A stretch of 64,000 bases of DNA from Hyphococcus sp. (GTDB taxonomy: Bacteria; Pseudomonadota; Alphaproteobacteria; Caulobacterales; Parvularculaceae), in the NCBI GenBank assembly GCA_028281665.1, contig JANQJK010000016.1, forward strand, positions 248,001 to 312,000. The letters are read 5' to 3'. Position 1 is the first letter of the stretch. Every line of letters begins with the position of its first letter. The notes beneath the pieces were generated by a model that saw only the letters and a program-made list of their open reading frames with translations, was not told the origin of the DNA and did no database searches. Positions 9,286 through 19,619 of this stretch are shown here, in pieces. The translations under genes and the position numbers were made by a program.

Positions 9286-12039
9286 ATGAGTAACGATGAC
9301 ACAAAGAACGGTTCGAAGGGGCGGGACGACGCGCCAATCGAACACGATATGTTCGCGCCCGGTGAAACGAAAAAACCCGCTGTCGACGCCGCAGGCGAGA
9401 ACGGGGCTGACGACGTTATTGAACTTGGACCGTCCGACCGCACGCGACCTCGCGCGCAGGACGAGATGACCGCCCCGAAACGCGCCGAAGAAAATCCTGA
9501 ACGGGACCAGATCGACAAACCGGGCGGGTTTGTTTCAACGGCGGTGAAAGTCGTCGGGATCGGCTTTGCAGCCGGCGCTTTCGCCATCATCGGGGCGGCG
9601 ATATTCGTTGCGAGTTATCTTGGCCGGCTCGCGGAAGATTTGCCGCCCTATGGTCAGCTTGCGGAATATGCGCCGCCTGTGACGACGCGGGTCTACGCCG
9701 GCGACGGCTCACTCGTTGCGGAATTTGCCCGGGAGCGGCGCCTGTTCGTGCCCATCGAACAGATCCCCGACCACGTCAAAGGCGCATTCGTCTCCGCTGA
9801 AGACAAAACTTTTTATGAGCACACCGGGCTTGATATGCGCGGGCTCATCCGCGCGCAGATTTCGAACATTTCCAACATTCTCCAGGGACGGCGCCTCGAA
9901 GGCGGTTCGACCATCACCCAGCAGGTCGCGAAGAACTTTCTTCTGACAAGTGAGCAAAAGATCGACCGCAAGCTGCGGGAGATGATGATCTCGCGAAAAA
10001 TGGAAGCGGCGTTCACCAAGGATCATATCCTTGAGCTGTATCTGAACGAGATTTACCTCGGCAACCGCTCCTACGGGGTTGCGGCGGCGGCGCTCAACTA
10101 CTTCGACAAGGCCTTGAGCGATCTCTCCGTCGCCGAGGCCGCCTATCTTGCTGCAATCACCAAAGGCCCATCCAATTACCACCCCATCGAAAACGAAAAA
10201 CGCGCCGTCGCGCGGCGGAACTGGGTGATCGGCCGGATGCTGGAAGACGGACGAATTGAGCAGGCGGACGCGGACGAGGCGAGGGAGTTGCCCCTCGGGG
10301 CGCAGATGGCGGATCCGCTGGGTGCGCGCGAATGGACGATGGAATACTTTGCCGAGGAAGTTCGTAAACAGATCGTCGATCTTTACGGCGTCGAGGCGCT
10401 TTATGATGGCGGGCTTTCCGTGCGGACGTCGGTTGATCCGCATTTGCAGCGGGCTGCGGGAACGGCCCTTCGCCGGTGGCTTGTCGAATACGATCAGCGG
10501 CACGGATGGCGCGGCCCGCTTGCGACCATGGAGTTCGACGCCGGCGCCGACTGGAACGAGGCGTTTACGGCGCAGGTCGCCGACATGGTGGAGACGCGCG
10601 CCGTATCGGAAGATCTGGCGCCATGGCGCCCGGCGCTGGTTCTTGCTGTCGAGGACACTGAGGCGCGGATCGGCTTCGGCGACGGAACCGAGGGGATTAT
10701 TCCCGTCGACCAACTCTACTGGGCGCGCGAGTACATCTCCGCGAACGAGCGCGGCCCGGCCGTTGAGAGCGCCGGACAAGTCTTTTCCGAGGGCGACATC
10801 GTTTATGTCGATGCGGCGCGCGAAGTTACAAAAGACGACAATGGCGTGCGAACGGTCGCCGCGGACGCGCCGGTCATTGACGGCGCCTATGCGCTGCGTC
10901 AGCCGCCGGCGGTTAATGGCGGGCTGATCGCAATCGATCCGCATACGGGACGCGTGCTCGCCATGGTTGGCGGATTTTCCTTCCGCATGTCCGAATTCAA
11001 TCGGGCCGTGCAGGCGGAGCGCCAGCCCGGCTCCACATTTAAACCGTTCGTTTATTCAGTGGCGCTCGATAATGGCTATACGCCGTCATCGACCGTGCTG
11101 GATGCGCCCTTTGTCGCGCCGGGCGAAGACAGCTGGTACAAGCCGGGCAATTATATTGAGGGCCGCTTCGGCGGCGAGTCGACGCTCCGTACAGGGATTG
11201 AAAAATCGCGCAACACCATGACTGCGCGCCTCGCGCAGGATCTCGGCATCGGCCCGATCATGGAGTACATCGAACGGTTCAAACTGTCCGACCGGCTGCC
11301 CCGCGAACTCGCAATCTCCCTTGGGTCGGGCGAGACCACGCTGATGAGAATCACCGCCGCCTATTCGATTTTCGTCAATGGCGGCAAACGCGTTGACCCT
11401 GCGATTATCGACCGCATTCAGGATCGCGCCGGCGAAACGATTTACACGCGTGACAACCGCGTGTGCTCCGCTTGCGACGCGCCGTTCTGGTACGGCCAGG
11501 CCGAACCGCAATTGACCGACCCGCGTGAGCAGGTGCTTGATCCGCGCACCGCCTATCAGATTACCTCGATCCTCGAAGGCGTGGTCGTGCGCGGCACGGG
11601 AAGCGCTGTGCGTAAAGCGTCAAACAAACCGCTCGCAGGCAAAACCGGCACCACCAATGACTACAAAGATGCATGGTTCGTCGGCTTTTCGCCGGACCTC
11701 GCCGCTGGCGTTTTCGTCGGCTTCGATCTCCCTCAGACGCTCGGCCGGAACGAAGCGGGCGGTACGGTAGCGGCTCCGATCTTTGCGGACTTCATGGTTG
11801 AAGCCTTGAAAGACGAACCCGGCATTCCCTTCCGGGTGCCGTCCGGCATTCGACTTGTTCGCGTCAACGCAGAAACCGGTAAGCCGGCGTCAAGCGGGCG
11901 GGTCATTCTCGAAGCGTTCAAGGCGGACGATATCATCGGCGGCGGCCCGTCGTCGGAGGAGCTGATTCTCGATCCGCTGTCGTCAGCGGGCCTTGCCGAC
12001 GAGACGCCGGAAGAGGAAGACCTCAACGGTCTTTACTAG
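9286..12039 (+). CDS. mrcA: Penicillin-binding protein 1A
   Basis: GT51 motifs EDKTFYEHTG and RRLEGGSTITQQVAKN; transpeptidase QPGSTFKPF and KTGTTNDYKDAWFVG. Confidence 0.95.
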   Translation: MSNDDTKNGSKGRDDAPIEHDMFAPGETKKPAVDAAGENGADDVIELGPSDRTRPRAQDEMTAPKRAEENPERDQIDKPGGFVSTAVKVVGIGFAAGAFAIIGAAIFVASYLGRLAEDLPPYGQLAEYAPPVTTRVYAGDGSLVAEFARERRLFVPIEQIPDHVKGAFVSAEDKTFYEHTGLDMRGLIRAQISNISNILQGRRLEGGSTITQQVAKNFLLTSEQKIDRKLREMMISRKMEAAFTKDHILELYLNEIYLGNRSYGVAAAALNYFDKALSDLSVAEAAYLAAITKGPSNYHPIENEKRAVARRNWVIGRMLEDGRIEQADADEARELPLGAQMADPLGAREWTMEYFAEEVRKQIVDLYGVEALYDGGLSVRTSVDPHLQRAAGTALRRWLVEYDQRHGWRGPLATMEFDAGADWNEAFTAQVADMVETRAVSEDLAPWRPALVLAVEDTEARIGFGDGTEGIIPVDQLYWAREYISANERGPAVESAGQVFSEGDIVYVDAAREVTKDDNGVRTVAADAPVIDGAYALRQPPAVNGGLIAIDPHTGRVLAMVGGFSFRMSEFNRAVQAERQPGSTFKPFVYSVALDNGYTPSSTVLDAPFVAPGEDSWYKPGNYIEGRFGGESTLRTGIEKSRNTMTARLAQDLGIGPIMEYIERFKLSDRLPRELAISLGSGETTLMRITAAYSIFVNGGKRVDPAIIDRIQDRAGETIYTRDNRVCSACDAPFWYGQAEPQLTDPREQVLDPRTAYQITSILEGVVVRGTGSAVRKASNKPLAGKTGTTNDYKDAWFVGFSPDLAAGVFVGFDLPQTLGRNEAGGTVAAPIFADFMVEALKDEPGIPFRVPSGIRLVRVNAETGKPASSGRVILEAFKADDIIGGGPSSEELILDPLSSAGLADETPEEEDLNGLY

Positions 12040-12092
12040 ACCGGCGGGCCTTATTACCAATCCGCGTCTTTCAATTTTGACCGGAGTTTTCC

Positions 12093-13218
12093 ATGCGCGC
12101 GGAAATCGAGGCGCTCATCACCGAAACGAGGCAGTCTGCTGAACTGCTGAGGAGGCGTCTTTGACTGGGATAAAGCCCGGCGAGACCTCGACGAACTGAA
12201 CGCGCGCGCAGAAGACCCGAAACTCTGGGACAATCCGGAAGAGGCGCAAGCGCTCATGCAGCGCCGCAATGCGCTTGAAGCGCAGATGAACGCTGTATCG
12301 GAGATCGACGGCGAACTGAGCGATATCTCGGAACTTGCCGAACTCGCTGACGCAGAGAGCGACGAGGCGAGCCTTGATGAGGCGCAGGAGATGTTGAAGG
12401 CCCTGCGCGACCGTGCGGCGAAAGCGGAGATCGAGGCGCTGCTTTCCGGCGAGGCCGACGCCAACAATGCGTTCGTTGAGATTCATCCGGGCGCGGGCGG
12501 CACGGAATCAAATGACTGGGCGGCGATGCTCCTGCGCATGTATGTGCGCTGGGCGGAGCAGCACGGCTATAAAGTCGATGTGATTGAGCAGCAGGCCGGC
12601 GACGAGGCGGGCATCAAGTCGGCGACCATCCATGTCAAAGGCCACAATGCGTATGGATGGCTGAAAACTGAATCCGGCGTGCATCGCCTCGTGCGCATCT
12701 CGCCATACGATTCCAATGCGCGGCGCCACACGTCGTTTTCTTCCGTCTGGGTCTATCCGGAGATCGACGACCGCATTGAGATCGAAATCAACGAATCGGA
12801 TTGCCGGGTCGATACGTTTCGCGCCTCCGGCGCCGGCGGTCAGCATGTGAACAAGACCGACTCGGCGGTGCGCATAACCCATGAGCCGACCGGCATCGTG
12901 GTGCAGTCGCAGAACGAGCGCTCCCAGCATAAAAACCGGGCGACGTGCTGGAACCTTTTGCGCGCGCGCCTTTACGAACGGGAATTGCAGATCCGGGAGG
13001 AAGCGGCCGCCGCAACGGAGGCGGCGAAATCCGATATCGGCTGGGGCCACCAGATCCGCTCCTATGTGTTGCAGCCCTATCAGATGGTGAAGGATCTGCG
13101 CACCCAGGTGGAAAGCCCGAGCCCTGATGCAGTGCTCGACGGCGATCTCGATCCGTTCATGTCGGCGGCGCTTGCAGCGCGCATCGCCGGGGAGGCGGGC
13201 GAGGGCGCGGAGGCCTAA
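12093..13218 (+). CDS. prfB: Peptide chain release factor 2, expressed by programmed +1 frameshift (frame change at 12161/12163)
   Basis: Short ORF ATG 12093..TGA 12164, then +1 frame GAC TGG GAT AAA...; [13 protein letters not shown] motif; AGGAGG-CGT-CTT-TGA-C recoding site. Confidence 0.96.
12150..12165 (+). promoter_or_regulatory. RF2 programmed +1 frameshift signal (AGGAGG CGT CTT TGA C)
   Basis: Internal SD AGGAGG at 12150-12155, 3-nt spacer, slippery CTT, UGA C stop context; downstream frame encodes RF2. Confidence 0.95.
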
Positions 13219-13671
13219 ATGAAACTTGTCGTTCCGCCGCCGATACAGGGCGTCATCATTGCACTGTTGATGTGGGCGCTGGCGCGCTGGACGCCGCAAT
13301 ATTCGGTAGACTTCCAGGGACGTGCGTTGCTGGTTTACTTATTTGGTGTCGTCGGGGTCGTCATGGAAATTGTCGCGGGCGCGATCTTCCTGCGCGCGAA
13401 AACCACCGTCAATCCGATGAAGCCAGAAAACGCGAATAGGCTGGTGACGACCGGCCTTTACCGTATCAGCCGCAATCCGATGTATCTGGCGCTACTGTTT
13501 ATTCTGATGGCTTGGGGCGCTCATCTTGCGAATCCGTTGAACATTATAATGCTAACCGCGTGGGTGCTCTACATTACGGAAATGCAGATCAAACCCGAGG
13601 AGGTGGCGCTTCGCGACAAATTCGGCAAGGAGTACAAAGCTTATTGCCGGCGGGTGAGGCGGTGGATTTGA
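13219..13671 (+). CDS. Isoprenylcysteine carboxyl methyltransferase / phospholipid methyltransferase family protein
   Basis: Multi-TM protein with RLVTTGLYRISRNPMYLALL and C-terminal EEVALRDKFGKEYKAYCRRVRRWI motif. Confidence 0.85.
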   Translation: MKLVVPPPIQGVIIALLMWALARWTPQYSVDFQGRALLVYLFGVVGVVMEIVAGAIFLRAKTTVNPMKPENANRLVTTGLYRISRNPMYLALLFILMAWGAHLANPLNIIMLTAWVLYITEMQIKPEEVALRDKFGKEYKAYCRRVRRWI

Positions 13672-14747
13672 CGGCGCTCCGCGTATTCGCCGCGATGTTA
13701 GCTGGCGTCGTCGCTATGGCCGCATGTGGCGACGGACATTCCGTTTCCGATAGAGCTGAGGGCCGCGGCATGGATGATCGTGAACTGATCGTGATGGCCG
13801 CGCCTCGGGACGGCGATTCCTATTACGCGGATGTTGCGGGTACCATACGCGATTTTCATGTTGCCTATGCACAAGCGATTATAGAAAGTGGCGACGACGT
13901 CGTGATCTTTGTCGATCAGGCGTCTTATCCGCGTTACGCCGAAACGCTTGACCCGCGCTATCTCGCCATTGCGCCGATGGACGACATCTGGATGCGGGAC
14001 TTTTCCCTTTCCAACGCTGAAGCCCCGGTGATGTTTCGTTACACTGCCGAAGGGCAGGGAGGAGGACGAAGGGGGCAGGCGGACGCCGACGCCGTGCAGG
14101 AGACGCTTGCCGCCTATCTCGAAGACGCCGGGTTGGCCTTCGAAGAAAGCGATCTGCTCAATGATGGCGGCAATCTTGTTGACGATTATGCGGGCCGCGC
14201 CGTCGTCAGCCGCAAGTTTCTCCGCGACAATGATTTATCGGACGAAGAGGGCCGGGCGCTGTTGCGCAGCGCGGCCGGGCTTGACTACGTCGCGTTCATT
14301 GAAGCTGACGAGCAAGGAGGGCTTGAACACGCCGACGGGGGCGTCGCGTTCACCGACCCGAATCGAGTCGTGATCAACAGTTACCCGGAAGATCCGGATT
14401 ACGCCGCCGAACTGAAGGCTGATCTTGGGGCCGGTCTTCCCGGGGTTGAGATTCTCGAAATCGTAACGCCCTACGACGGGTCGGCCGTTCACGACGAGCG
14501 CTTTGGCTCGGCCTGCGGGCTCTACACCAACATGCTGGTTACGCCGACGCGAATCTATTTCCCGCAATTCGGCGTCCCGGAAGACGTTGCGGCGCTTGAG
14601 GCGATGCGGTCATGGACCGACAAGGAAGTCATACCGGTTCAGTCAGCAGGGGTCTGTCATATGGGAGGCGGCGTTCGCTGCATGTCCTGGCAGTTGCGTG
14701 GGGAAAACGCGAAGAGACTTCGCCACTGGGCCGAGAGCCGCCGTTAA
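13662..14747 (+). CDS. Agmatine deiminase / peptidylarginine deiminase (PAD_porph) family lipoprotein
   Basis: Lipobox-like LAGVVAMAAC; DDIWMRDFSL, LLNDGGNLVDDY, GGGVRCMSWQ catalytic Cys motif; start GTG 13662 or TTG 13668. Confidence 0.85.
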   Translation: MDLTALRVFAAMLAGVVAMAACGDGHSVSDRAEGRGMDDRELIVMAAPRDGDSYYADVAGTIRDFHVAYAQAIIESGDDVVIFVDQASYPRYAETLDPRYLAIAPMDDIWMRDFSLSNAEAPVMFRYTAEGQGGGRRGQADADAVQETLAAYLEDAGLAFEESDLLNDGGNLVDDYAGRAVVSRKFLRDNDLSDEEGRALLRSAAGLDYVAFIEADEQGGLEHADGGVAFTDPNRVVINSYPEDPDYAAELKADLGAGLPGVEILEIVTPYDGSAVHDERFGSACGLYTNMLVTPTRIYFPQFGVPEDVAALEAMRSWTDKEVIPVQSAGVCHMGGGVRCMSWQLRGENAKRLRHWAESRR

Positions 14748-14967
14748 AAAAGGCCGTGTTTCAGGCGCTGCGCCCCTTTGCATTACGTCGCGGAGCCCGC
14801 TAAAACCCGCCGGAATTTGGGGCCTTAAGGTCGTTTCGTCGCATTGCGGGGAGGCCGCGGGCCCGTCCATCACACCTGTCGGCCGGCCTCAGTCTTTGGG
14901 TCTGGTTTGTAGCCAAGAGTTTTATCAACGCCCTGCGCGAATAGCGGGAAATGACGCCGGACCGGAC

Positions 14968-15597
14968 ATGATCGGAGCCTTTGCTTTTTATCTATTCGCC
15001 GCTGCGGCCGTGGGGTGCGGGTTTATGGTGATTGCCGCGCGCAATCCGGTGCACTCGGTCCTGTTTCTCATTAGCGCATTCCTGTCGGTTGCAGGGCTTT
15101 TCGTTCTGATGGGCGCGGAATATCTCGCGATGCTGCTGGTCGTCGTTTATGTGGGCGCCGTTGCGGTCCTGTTCCTGTTCGTCGTGATGATGCTCGATGT
15201 GGATTTCGTCGAGATGAAACAGGGCTTCCTGCAATACATGCCCATCGGTTTTGCCCTGGCGGCGCTGGTGGTGATCGAGTTGATCATGATCGTCGCGGTC
15301 TGGGCGTTTCCCCCCGAGGCGGAGATGGCGAGGGCGCACCCGATACCGACCGCGGCGGAAACCGTCTCCGACCCGAACGGGCCGACGAATATCGAGGCGC
15401 TGGGGCTCGTTCTCTACACAGACTACGTTCATCTTTTCCAGATTGCGGGCATGGTGCTGCTTGTCGCCATGATCGGCGCCATCGTTCTTACCTTCCGGAC
15501 GCGCGAAGGCGTCAAGAAGCAGGATCCCGCAGAGCAGGTCGCCCGCGGGCGCGATGTGGAACTGGTCGATATCCAGTCCGGTCAGGGACTACGTTAG
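14968..15597 (+). CDS. nuoJ: NADH-quinone oxidoreductase subunit J
   Basis: NPVHSVLFLISAFLSVAGLFVLMGAEYLAMLLVVVYVGAVAVLFLFVVMMLD. Confidence 0.96.
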   Translation: MIGAFAFYLFAAAAVGCGFMVIAARNPVHSVLFLISAFLSVAGLFVLMGAEYLAMLLVVVYVGAVAVLFLFVVMMLDVDFVEMKQGFLQYMPIGFALAALVVIELIMIVAVWAFPPEAEMARAHPIPTAAETVSDPNGPTNIEALGLVLYTDYVHLFQIAGMVLLVAMIGAIVLTFRTREGVKKQDPAEQVARGRDVELVDIQSGQGLR

Positions 15598-15606
15598 GGG
15601 CGGTTG

Positions 15607-15918
15607 ATGCTGGACATCGGATTAGGACATTACCTTGCCGTCGCCGCGATCCTTTTTTCGATCGGCATGGCCGGCATTTTTCTCAACCGGAAAAACGTCA
15701 TCGTGATCCTGATGTCGATCGAGCTTATGCTGCTGGCCGTCAACATCAACCTTGTCGCGTTCTCCCAGTTCCTCGGGGATCTGGCCGGTCAGGTGTTCGC
15801 CTTCATGGTGCTGACTGTCGCCGCCGCCGAGGCCGCCATCGGTCTCGCCATTCTTGTCGCATTCTTCCGTAATCGCGGCGACATTGCCGTCGATGACGCC
15901 AACCTGATGAAGAACTAG
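15607..15918 (+). CDS. nuoK: NADH-quinone oxidoreductase subunit K
   Basis: [28 protein letters not shown]...[16 protein letters not shown]. Confidence 0.96.
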   Translation: MLDIGLGHYLAVAAILFSIGMAGIFLNRKNVIVILMSIELMLLAVNINLVAFSQFLGDLAGQVFAFMVLTVAAAEAAIGLAILVAFFRNRGDIAVDDANLMKN

Positions 15919-15932
15919 GAGCGGCGCCGGAT

Positions 15933-18038
15933 ATGGGGCAACTCGTCGTTTTATTGCCGCTCTTCGGGGCGATGCTGTCGATGCCGGTCGGTCGCACATT
16001 CGGACCGAAGGCGTCGGAATATGTGACGACCGGGCTCATGCTGATCGCTGCGGTGCTGTCGTGGATCCTGTTCTTCGACGTCGCCATCGGCAACAATGCC
16101 CGAACGATCGAGCTCTTTACATGGATTGCGTCGGGCGGGTTTGAAGCGAACTGGGCCGTGCGCCTGGACACCATGTCGGCGGTGATGCTCGTCGTCGTGA
16201 ATTCGGTGTCCTTCCTCGTCCATCTTTATTCCATGGGCTACATGAAGGAATACGGCGAACAGTCACGCTTCTTTGCATATCTGTCGCTCTTTACCTTCGC
16301 CATGCTGACGCTGGTGACGGCGGACAATTTCCTCCAGCTTTTCTTCGGCTGGGAGGGTGTGGGGCTTGCCTCTTATTTGCTCATCGGCTTCTGGTTTAAG
16401 AAAAAGTCGGCGAACGATGCGGCGATCAAGGCCTTTATCGTCAACCGGGTCGGGGACTTTGGCTTCGCCCTCGGCATCATGTGCATTTTCTATGTCTTCG
16501 GTTCGATTGAGTTCGACGCCGTGTTCGAGGCGGTTCGCAATAACGCCGTCGTCGATCCTTACGGCGCGGTCGCCGCGGCGCCGATCCGCGAGTTACAGAT
16601 CAATTTCCTCGACAATGACTGGCATGCGCTGACCGTTATCGCCGTTCTTCTCTTCATTGGCGCCATGGGCAAGTCGGCGCAGTTCCTCCTGCACACCTGG
16701 CTGCCGGACGCCATGGAAGGTCCGACGCCAGTTTCCGCCCTTATCCATGCGGCAACCATGGTGACGGCCGGGGTTTTCCTCGTTTGCCGCTGCTCGGTGA
16801 TCTTTGAATACGCCCCGAGCGCCGCGGCGCTGGTTACCATCGTCGGCGCGGTCACGGCTTTTTTCGCAGCGACCGTCGGTCTCTTGCAGGACGACATCAA
16901 AAGGGTCGTCGCCTATTCGACCTGCTCCCAGCTCGGTTATATGTTCTTCGCCGCCGGCGTCGGCGCCTATGACGCGGCGATGTTCCATCTCTTTACCCAC
17001 GCTTTCTTTAAAGCGCTCCTGTTCCTTGGCTCGGGCGCGGTCATCATCGCCATGCATCATGAGCAGGACATGAAGAAGATGGGCGGCGTTAAAGACATCC
17101 TGCCGCTGACGCACATATTGATGGTGATCGGCACTATCGGCATCACCGGCGTGGGGATTCCCGGATTTTATCTCTTCGGCGCGCCGTTCGGCACGGCTGG
17201 GTTTGTTTCAAAAGACGTTATTATCGAAGGCGCCTTTGCGGCAGGCGAGGTCGGGCGCGCCTTCGCCAATTTTGCCTTCGTGATGGGGCTTCTCGCCGCG
17301 GTGATGACGGCGTTCTATTCATGGCGGCTTATCTTCCTGACCTTCTGGGGCAAGTCGCGGGCGCCGGAATCTGTGCGCAAACATCCGCACGCCGTGCCCG
17401 ACACCATGATGGCGCCGCTCATTCCGCTGGCGCTCGGCGCCATGGCCGCCGGCATGGCGTTTTACGGCGATTTCGTTGGTAAGGAGAAAGAGGCGTTCTG
17501 GAACGGTGCGCTGTATTTTTCCGATGCGCATCATGAAGAAACAGCGTCGACAGACCATCACAAGGAAGATGCGTCGCATGGCGCTGCTGAAGGCGATCAC
17601 GGCGCGGCCAAGGAAGGCGGATATGAAGACAGCGGGCACCACGTCCCGGCATGGGTTTTGTGGTCGCCGTTTATCGCCATGCTCGCCGGCTCCCTGACCG
17701 CCGCGTTCCACTATCTTCGCGGCGATCCGTTGCGGCCGGGACTCCTGCGGCCGGGCGGCATGATCTACGCGTTCCTGAAAAACAAGTGGTACTTTGACGA
17801 GCTTTACGACTTCATTCTGGTTAAGCCGGCGCTTGCGATCGGACGGTTCCTTTGGATCGACGGGGACGGCAAGACGATTGACCGCGTCGGTCCCGACGGC
17901 ATCGCCGCCGTCGTCGCCGCAAACGCCAAACGCATCGTCAAGCTGCAATCGGGATATCTCTATCACTACGCGTTCGCCATGCTGATCGGCATCGCCGTGC
18001 TCGTGACATTCGTTTTGATCCGGCTGGGGGGCGGTTAG
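15933..18038 (+). CDS. nuoL: NADH-quinone oxidoreductase subunit L
   Basis: GWEGVGLASYLLIGFWF, LLHTWLPDAMEGPTPVSALIHAATMVTAGVFL. Confidence 0.97.
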   Translation: MGQLVVLLPLFGAMLSMPVGRTFGPKASEYVTTGLMLIAAVLSWILFFDVAIGNNARTIELFTWIASGGFEANWAVRLDTMSAVMLVVVNSVSFLVHLYSMGYMKEYGEQSRFFAYLSLFTFAMLTLVTADNFLQLFFGWEGVGLASYLLIGFWFKKKSANDAAIKAFIVNRVGDFGFALGIMCIFYVFGSIEFDAVFEAVRNNAVVDPYGAVAAAPIRELQINFLDNDWHALTVIAVLLFIGAMGKSAQFLLHTWLPDAMEGPTPVSALIHAATMVTAGVFLVCRCSVIFEYAPSAAALVTIVGAVTAFFAATVGLLQDDIKRVVAYSTCSQLGYMFFAAGVGAYDAAMFHLFTHAFFKALLFLGSGAVIIAMHHEQDMKKMGGVKDILPLTHILMVIGTIGITGVGIPGFYLFGAPFGTAGFVSKDVIIEGAFAAGEVGRAFANFAFVMGLLAAVMTAFYSWRLIFLTFWGKSRAPESVRKHPHAVPDTMMAPLIPLALGAMAAGMAFYGDFVGKEKEAFWNGALYFSDAHHEETASTDHHKEDASHGAAEGDHGAAKEGGYEDSGHHVPAWVLWSPFIAMLAGSLTAAFHYLRGDPLRPGLLRPGGMIYAFLKNKWYFDELYDFILVKPALAIGRFLWIDGDGKTIDRVGPDGIAAVVAANAKRIVKLQSGYLYHYAFAMLIGIAVLVTFVLIRLGGG

Positions 18039-19616
18039 ATGATCGAGAGCTTTGCGTCGCAACCCTGGCTGACCATGGTGACATTCGCGCCGCTTGTGGG
18101 CGCCTTGTTTATCGTCGCCGCGCGCCTGGTCGCGAAGAAGAACGCTGACGGCGTTATCGAGGGCGAGGCGCTGACGCAACTGGAGCGCAGCTCGAAAGTC
18201 ATCGCGCTCGGCGCAACGTTGGTCACGTTCGCAATCTCGCTTCTGGTCTATTCGCTGTTCGATCCGTCGCTCGCCGGTTTCCAGCTCGTTGAAGAGGTTG
18301 CGTGGATCGGCGGCGGCGTCTCCTACAAGATGGGCGTCGACGGCATATCGATTCTGTTCGTGCTGCTCACGACATTCATCATGCCGATCTGCATTCTGGC
18401 GTCATGGGACTCGATCAAAAATCGCGTCGCCGATTACATGATTGCGTTTCTGGTTCTTGAAACGCTGATGATCGGCGTTTTCTGCGCGCTCGATCTCTTC
18501 CTCTTCTACGTCTTTTTCGAGGGCAGCCTGATCCCGATGTTCCTCATCATCGGCGTTTGGGGATCGAAGGGCGTGAAAGAGTTCGCCGGGTTTCAAATGT
18601 CGTCGAAAGTCTATGCGGCGCTCAAATTCTTCCTCTACACGCTCGTCGGATCGCTCCTGCTGTTGATCGCCATGGCGTGGATGTACGCCACTGTCGGCAC
18701 GACGGATATCGTGGCGCTCCAGCAGTTCGACTTCCCCGCGGGCGCGCAGAAATGGTTGTGGCTTGCGTTCTTCGCTTCTTTCGCCGTCAAAATGCCCATG
18801 TGGCCGGTGCATACCTGGTTGCCGGATGCGCACGTGCAGGCGCCAACGGCCGGATCCGTCGTGCTGGCGGCGATCCTCCTGAAAATGGGCGGCTACGGGT
18901 TTTTGCGTTTCTCCCTGCCCATGTTCCCCGACGCGTCGATGGATTTCTCGCCGCTGATTTTCGCGCTCTCGATTGTCGCGATCATCTACACGTCCCTTGT
19001 GGCGCTCGCCCAGGAAGACATGAAGAAACTGATCGCCTATTCGTCCGTCGCCCATATGGGTTTCGTGACCATGGGTATTTTCACGGGAACGAAGCAGGGG
19101 ATCGAAGGCGGTCTCTTCCAGATGTTGAGCCACGGCTTTATCTCCGGCGCGCTCTTTTTATGCGTCGGGGTCGTTTATGACCGGATGCATACGCGGGAGA
19201 TCGCCGCCTATGGCGGACTGGTCCACCGCATGCCGCTTTATGCGTTCTTCTTCCTCTTCTTTACGCTGGGCAATGTCGGTCTGCCGGGCACGTCCGGTTT
19301 CGTCGGCGAGATCCTGGCGATGACGGGCGCGTTCAAGGTGAATTCGTGGATTGCGTTCTTCGCGGCGTTCGGCGTCATTCTCTCTGCGGCGTACGCGCTG
19401 CGGCTTTACCGTCAGGTGATTTACGGCGATCTCACCAAAGAAGCGCTGATGGGCATTCCCGACCTCAACAAGCGCGAGCTGTTTTTGCTGCTCGCGCCGC
19501 TGATGTTCTTTGCGTTGTTCCTGGGTTTCAATCCGGGGCCGGTGCTTAACGTCTTTGCGCCGTCGGTTGACCTCCTTATGGACAATATGAACGCCGCGCT
19601 TGGGAGCGCGCTTTAA
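18039..19616 (+). CDS. nuoM: NADH-quinone oxidoreductase subunit M
   Basis: [48 protein letters not shown]. Confidence 0.97.
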   Translation: MIESFASQPWLTMVTFAPLVGALFIVAARLVAKKNADGVIEGEALTQLERSSKVIALGATLVTFAISLLVYSLFDPSLAGFQLVEEVAWIGGGVSYKMGVDGISILFVLLTTFIMPICILASWDSIKNRVADYMIAFLVLETLMIGVFCALDLFLFYVFFEGSLIPMFLIIGVWGSKGVKEFAGFQMSSKVYAALKFFLYTLVGSLLLLIAMAWMYATVGTTDIVALQQFDFPAGAQKWLWLAFFASFAVKMPMWPVHTWLPDAHVQAPTAGSVVLAAILLKMGGYGFLRFSLPMFPDASMDFSPLIFALSIVAIIYTSLVALAQEDMKKLIAYSSVAHMGFVTMGIFTGTKQGIEGGLFQMLSHGFISGALFLCVGVVYDRMHTREIAAYGGLVHRMPLYAFFFLFFTLGNVGLPGTSGFVGEILAMTGAFKVNSWIAFFAAFGVILSAAYALRLYRQVIYGDLTKEALMGIPDLNKRELFLLLAPLMFFALFLGFNPGPVLNVFAPSVDLLMDNMNAALGSAL

Positions 19617-19619
19617 GTC

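Noticed and set aside
14503-14967. N-terminal extension of the nuoJ frame
   Set aside because: Overlaps the deiminase gene out of frame and lacks NuoI or NuoJ-like sequence; the real start is ATG 14968.
16593-18179. Large - strand ORFs opposite nuoL/nuoM/nuoN
   Set aside because: Antisense of hydrophobic Complex I genes; His/Arg/Asp-rich shadow ORFs with no independent support.
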